Virus record (IMG/VR): IMGVR_UViG_3300009514_000053
Location: 1-38,885 of that record
Reading direction: 5' to 3' (one strand)
DNA: 38,885 nt
From: a virus
The first letter of the stretch is position 1. Each line of letters starts with the position of its first letter. Position numbers and translations under genes: made by a program. The notes beneath the pieces were generated by a model. It saw only the letters and a list, made by a program, of their open reading frames with translations, had not been told where the DNA came from and did not search any database. Positions 38,538-38,885 of the stretch are shown here, piece by piece.

Positions 38538-38885
38538 TCTACAAAACTAACAACCAATGTTGTAGTTGTTCCAACCACTAGGGTTGCTAAAGCAACTCCA
38601 ATTGCCCACCGTTTGTGACATTCTTTACGTGCGGCTCTCTCTTCAAGATATTTAATAGCACGATCTTTATCTTCACCATATTCACGTAAAGCATCCATAA
38701 CCATGCCATTGATCATTGCCTCAAGCTCTCTATCTTTATGAAGTTTCTTTCTAAGCTTTGAGCCCCGAGGGTCTTTTCTGTCACCAGGTGGCGTAAGCCT
38801 TCTTAGCCTATCCAGATTTTCTTCATCTCCTTCAGAGCTTCTAAGCTGTCGTATCTTGATTTTAATTCTATCTTTAAGTTCGTTA
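38534..38885 (-). CDS. Membrane-anchored protein, N-terminal part cut by the window (continues at base 1 if circular)
   Basis: The frame is open from the window end to TAA at 38534. A charged helical part (LKDRIKIKIRQLRSSEGDEE, RKKLHKDRELEAMINGMV) is followed by a C-terminal membrane helix (WAIGVALATLVVGTTTTLVV). An internal ATG at 38716 would give 60 residues, but the upstream frame has no stop and joins in phase with the signal-peptide part at 1-311. The whole would be 220 residues with membrane segments at both ends. Function unknown. Confidence 0.7.
   Translation of the reverse strand, partial: NELKDRIKIKIRQLRSSEGDEENLDRLRRLTPPGDRKDPRGSKLRKKLHKDRELEAMINGMVMDALREYGEDKDRAIKYLEERAARKECHKRWAIGVALATLVVGTTTTLVVSFVD

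Noticed and set aside
1-38885. CRISPR array, tRNA or rRNA genes
   Set aside because: No regularly spaced direct repeats of CRISPR type and no cloverleaf I could identify by eye. A covariance-model search would be decisive for tRNAs.

Overview
This 38,885-base window looks like the complete genome of a tailed phage with a podovirus-type (short-tailed) virion, from an AT-rich host. The virion genes are a mosaic. The portal, the tail hub and a trio of ejection-type proteins recall phage P22, while the major capsid protein looks like the N4 gp56 family. Strong Shine-Dalgarno sites and sigma70-type promoters point to a bacterial host, probably Gram-negative, but nothing identifies it. The two window ends appear to join: the minus-strand reading frame cut at base 1 continues in the same frame, without a stop, into the frame cut at base 38885. 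Together they give a 220-residue protein with a signal peptide at one end and a membrane helix at the other. Joining the ends also makes the late genes one unbroken minus-strand series (terminase, portal, scaffold, capsid, tail hub, ejection proteins, fibres), so I read the map as circular, as expected for a headful-packaged phage.

Layout following minus-strand transcription: a small helix-turn-helix protein (22.6-22.8 kb) is divergent from a plus-strand operon. Downstream of it come a DUF551 protein, five tiny membrane proteins and a strong terminator. Next is a putative replication-initiator pair behind a promoter whose -10 box lies in a perfect 13-bp inverted repeat. From 19.6 to 14.3 kb runs a dense set of small early genes (zinc-finger and ribbon-helix-helix proteins, RusA resolvase, DUF551, hypotheticals). 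Three near-identical promoter-leader units serve this region. Then come the terminase genes, an S-adenosylmethionine decarboxylase homologue with a signal peptide, the portal, scaffold, capsid, adaptor and tail hub. Across the joined ends follow three ejection-type proteins (38.0-34.3 kb), a large repeat-built fibre (33.8-31.8 kb) and a tandem set of fibre proteins, two of which carry six kelch-like repeats each.

The plus-strand operon (22.9-25.6 kb) encodes small zinc-finger and membrane proteins, an HNH homing endonuclease and an ERF-type single-strand annealing protein, and ends in a good terminator. The HNH gene lies between what look like two versions of the ERF N-terminus. Two other plus-strand islands (33.9-34.3 kb and 38.0-38.5 kb) sit inside the late region. 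I recognise no DNA polymerase, RNA polymerase, integrase, tRNA or endolysin.

The points I would look at first are the secreted-looking SpeD homologue between terminase and portal, the three repeated promoter-leaders, the 40-bp-spaced triple hairpin motif before the capsid gene, and the ERF/HNH rearrangement. Almost every base is coding, and no gene-free stretch exceeds 300 bases.
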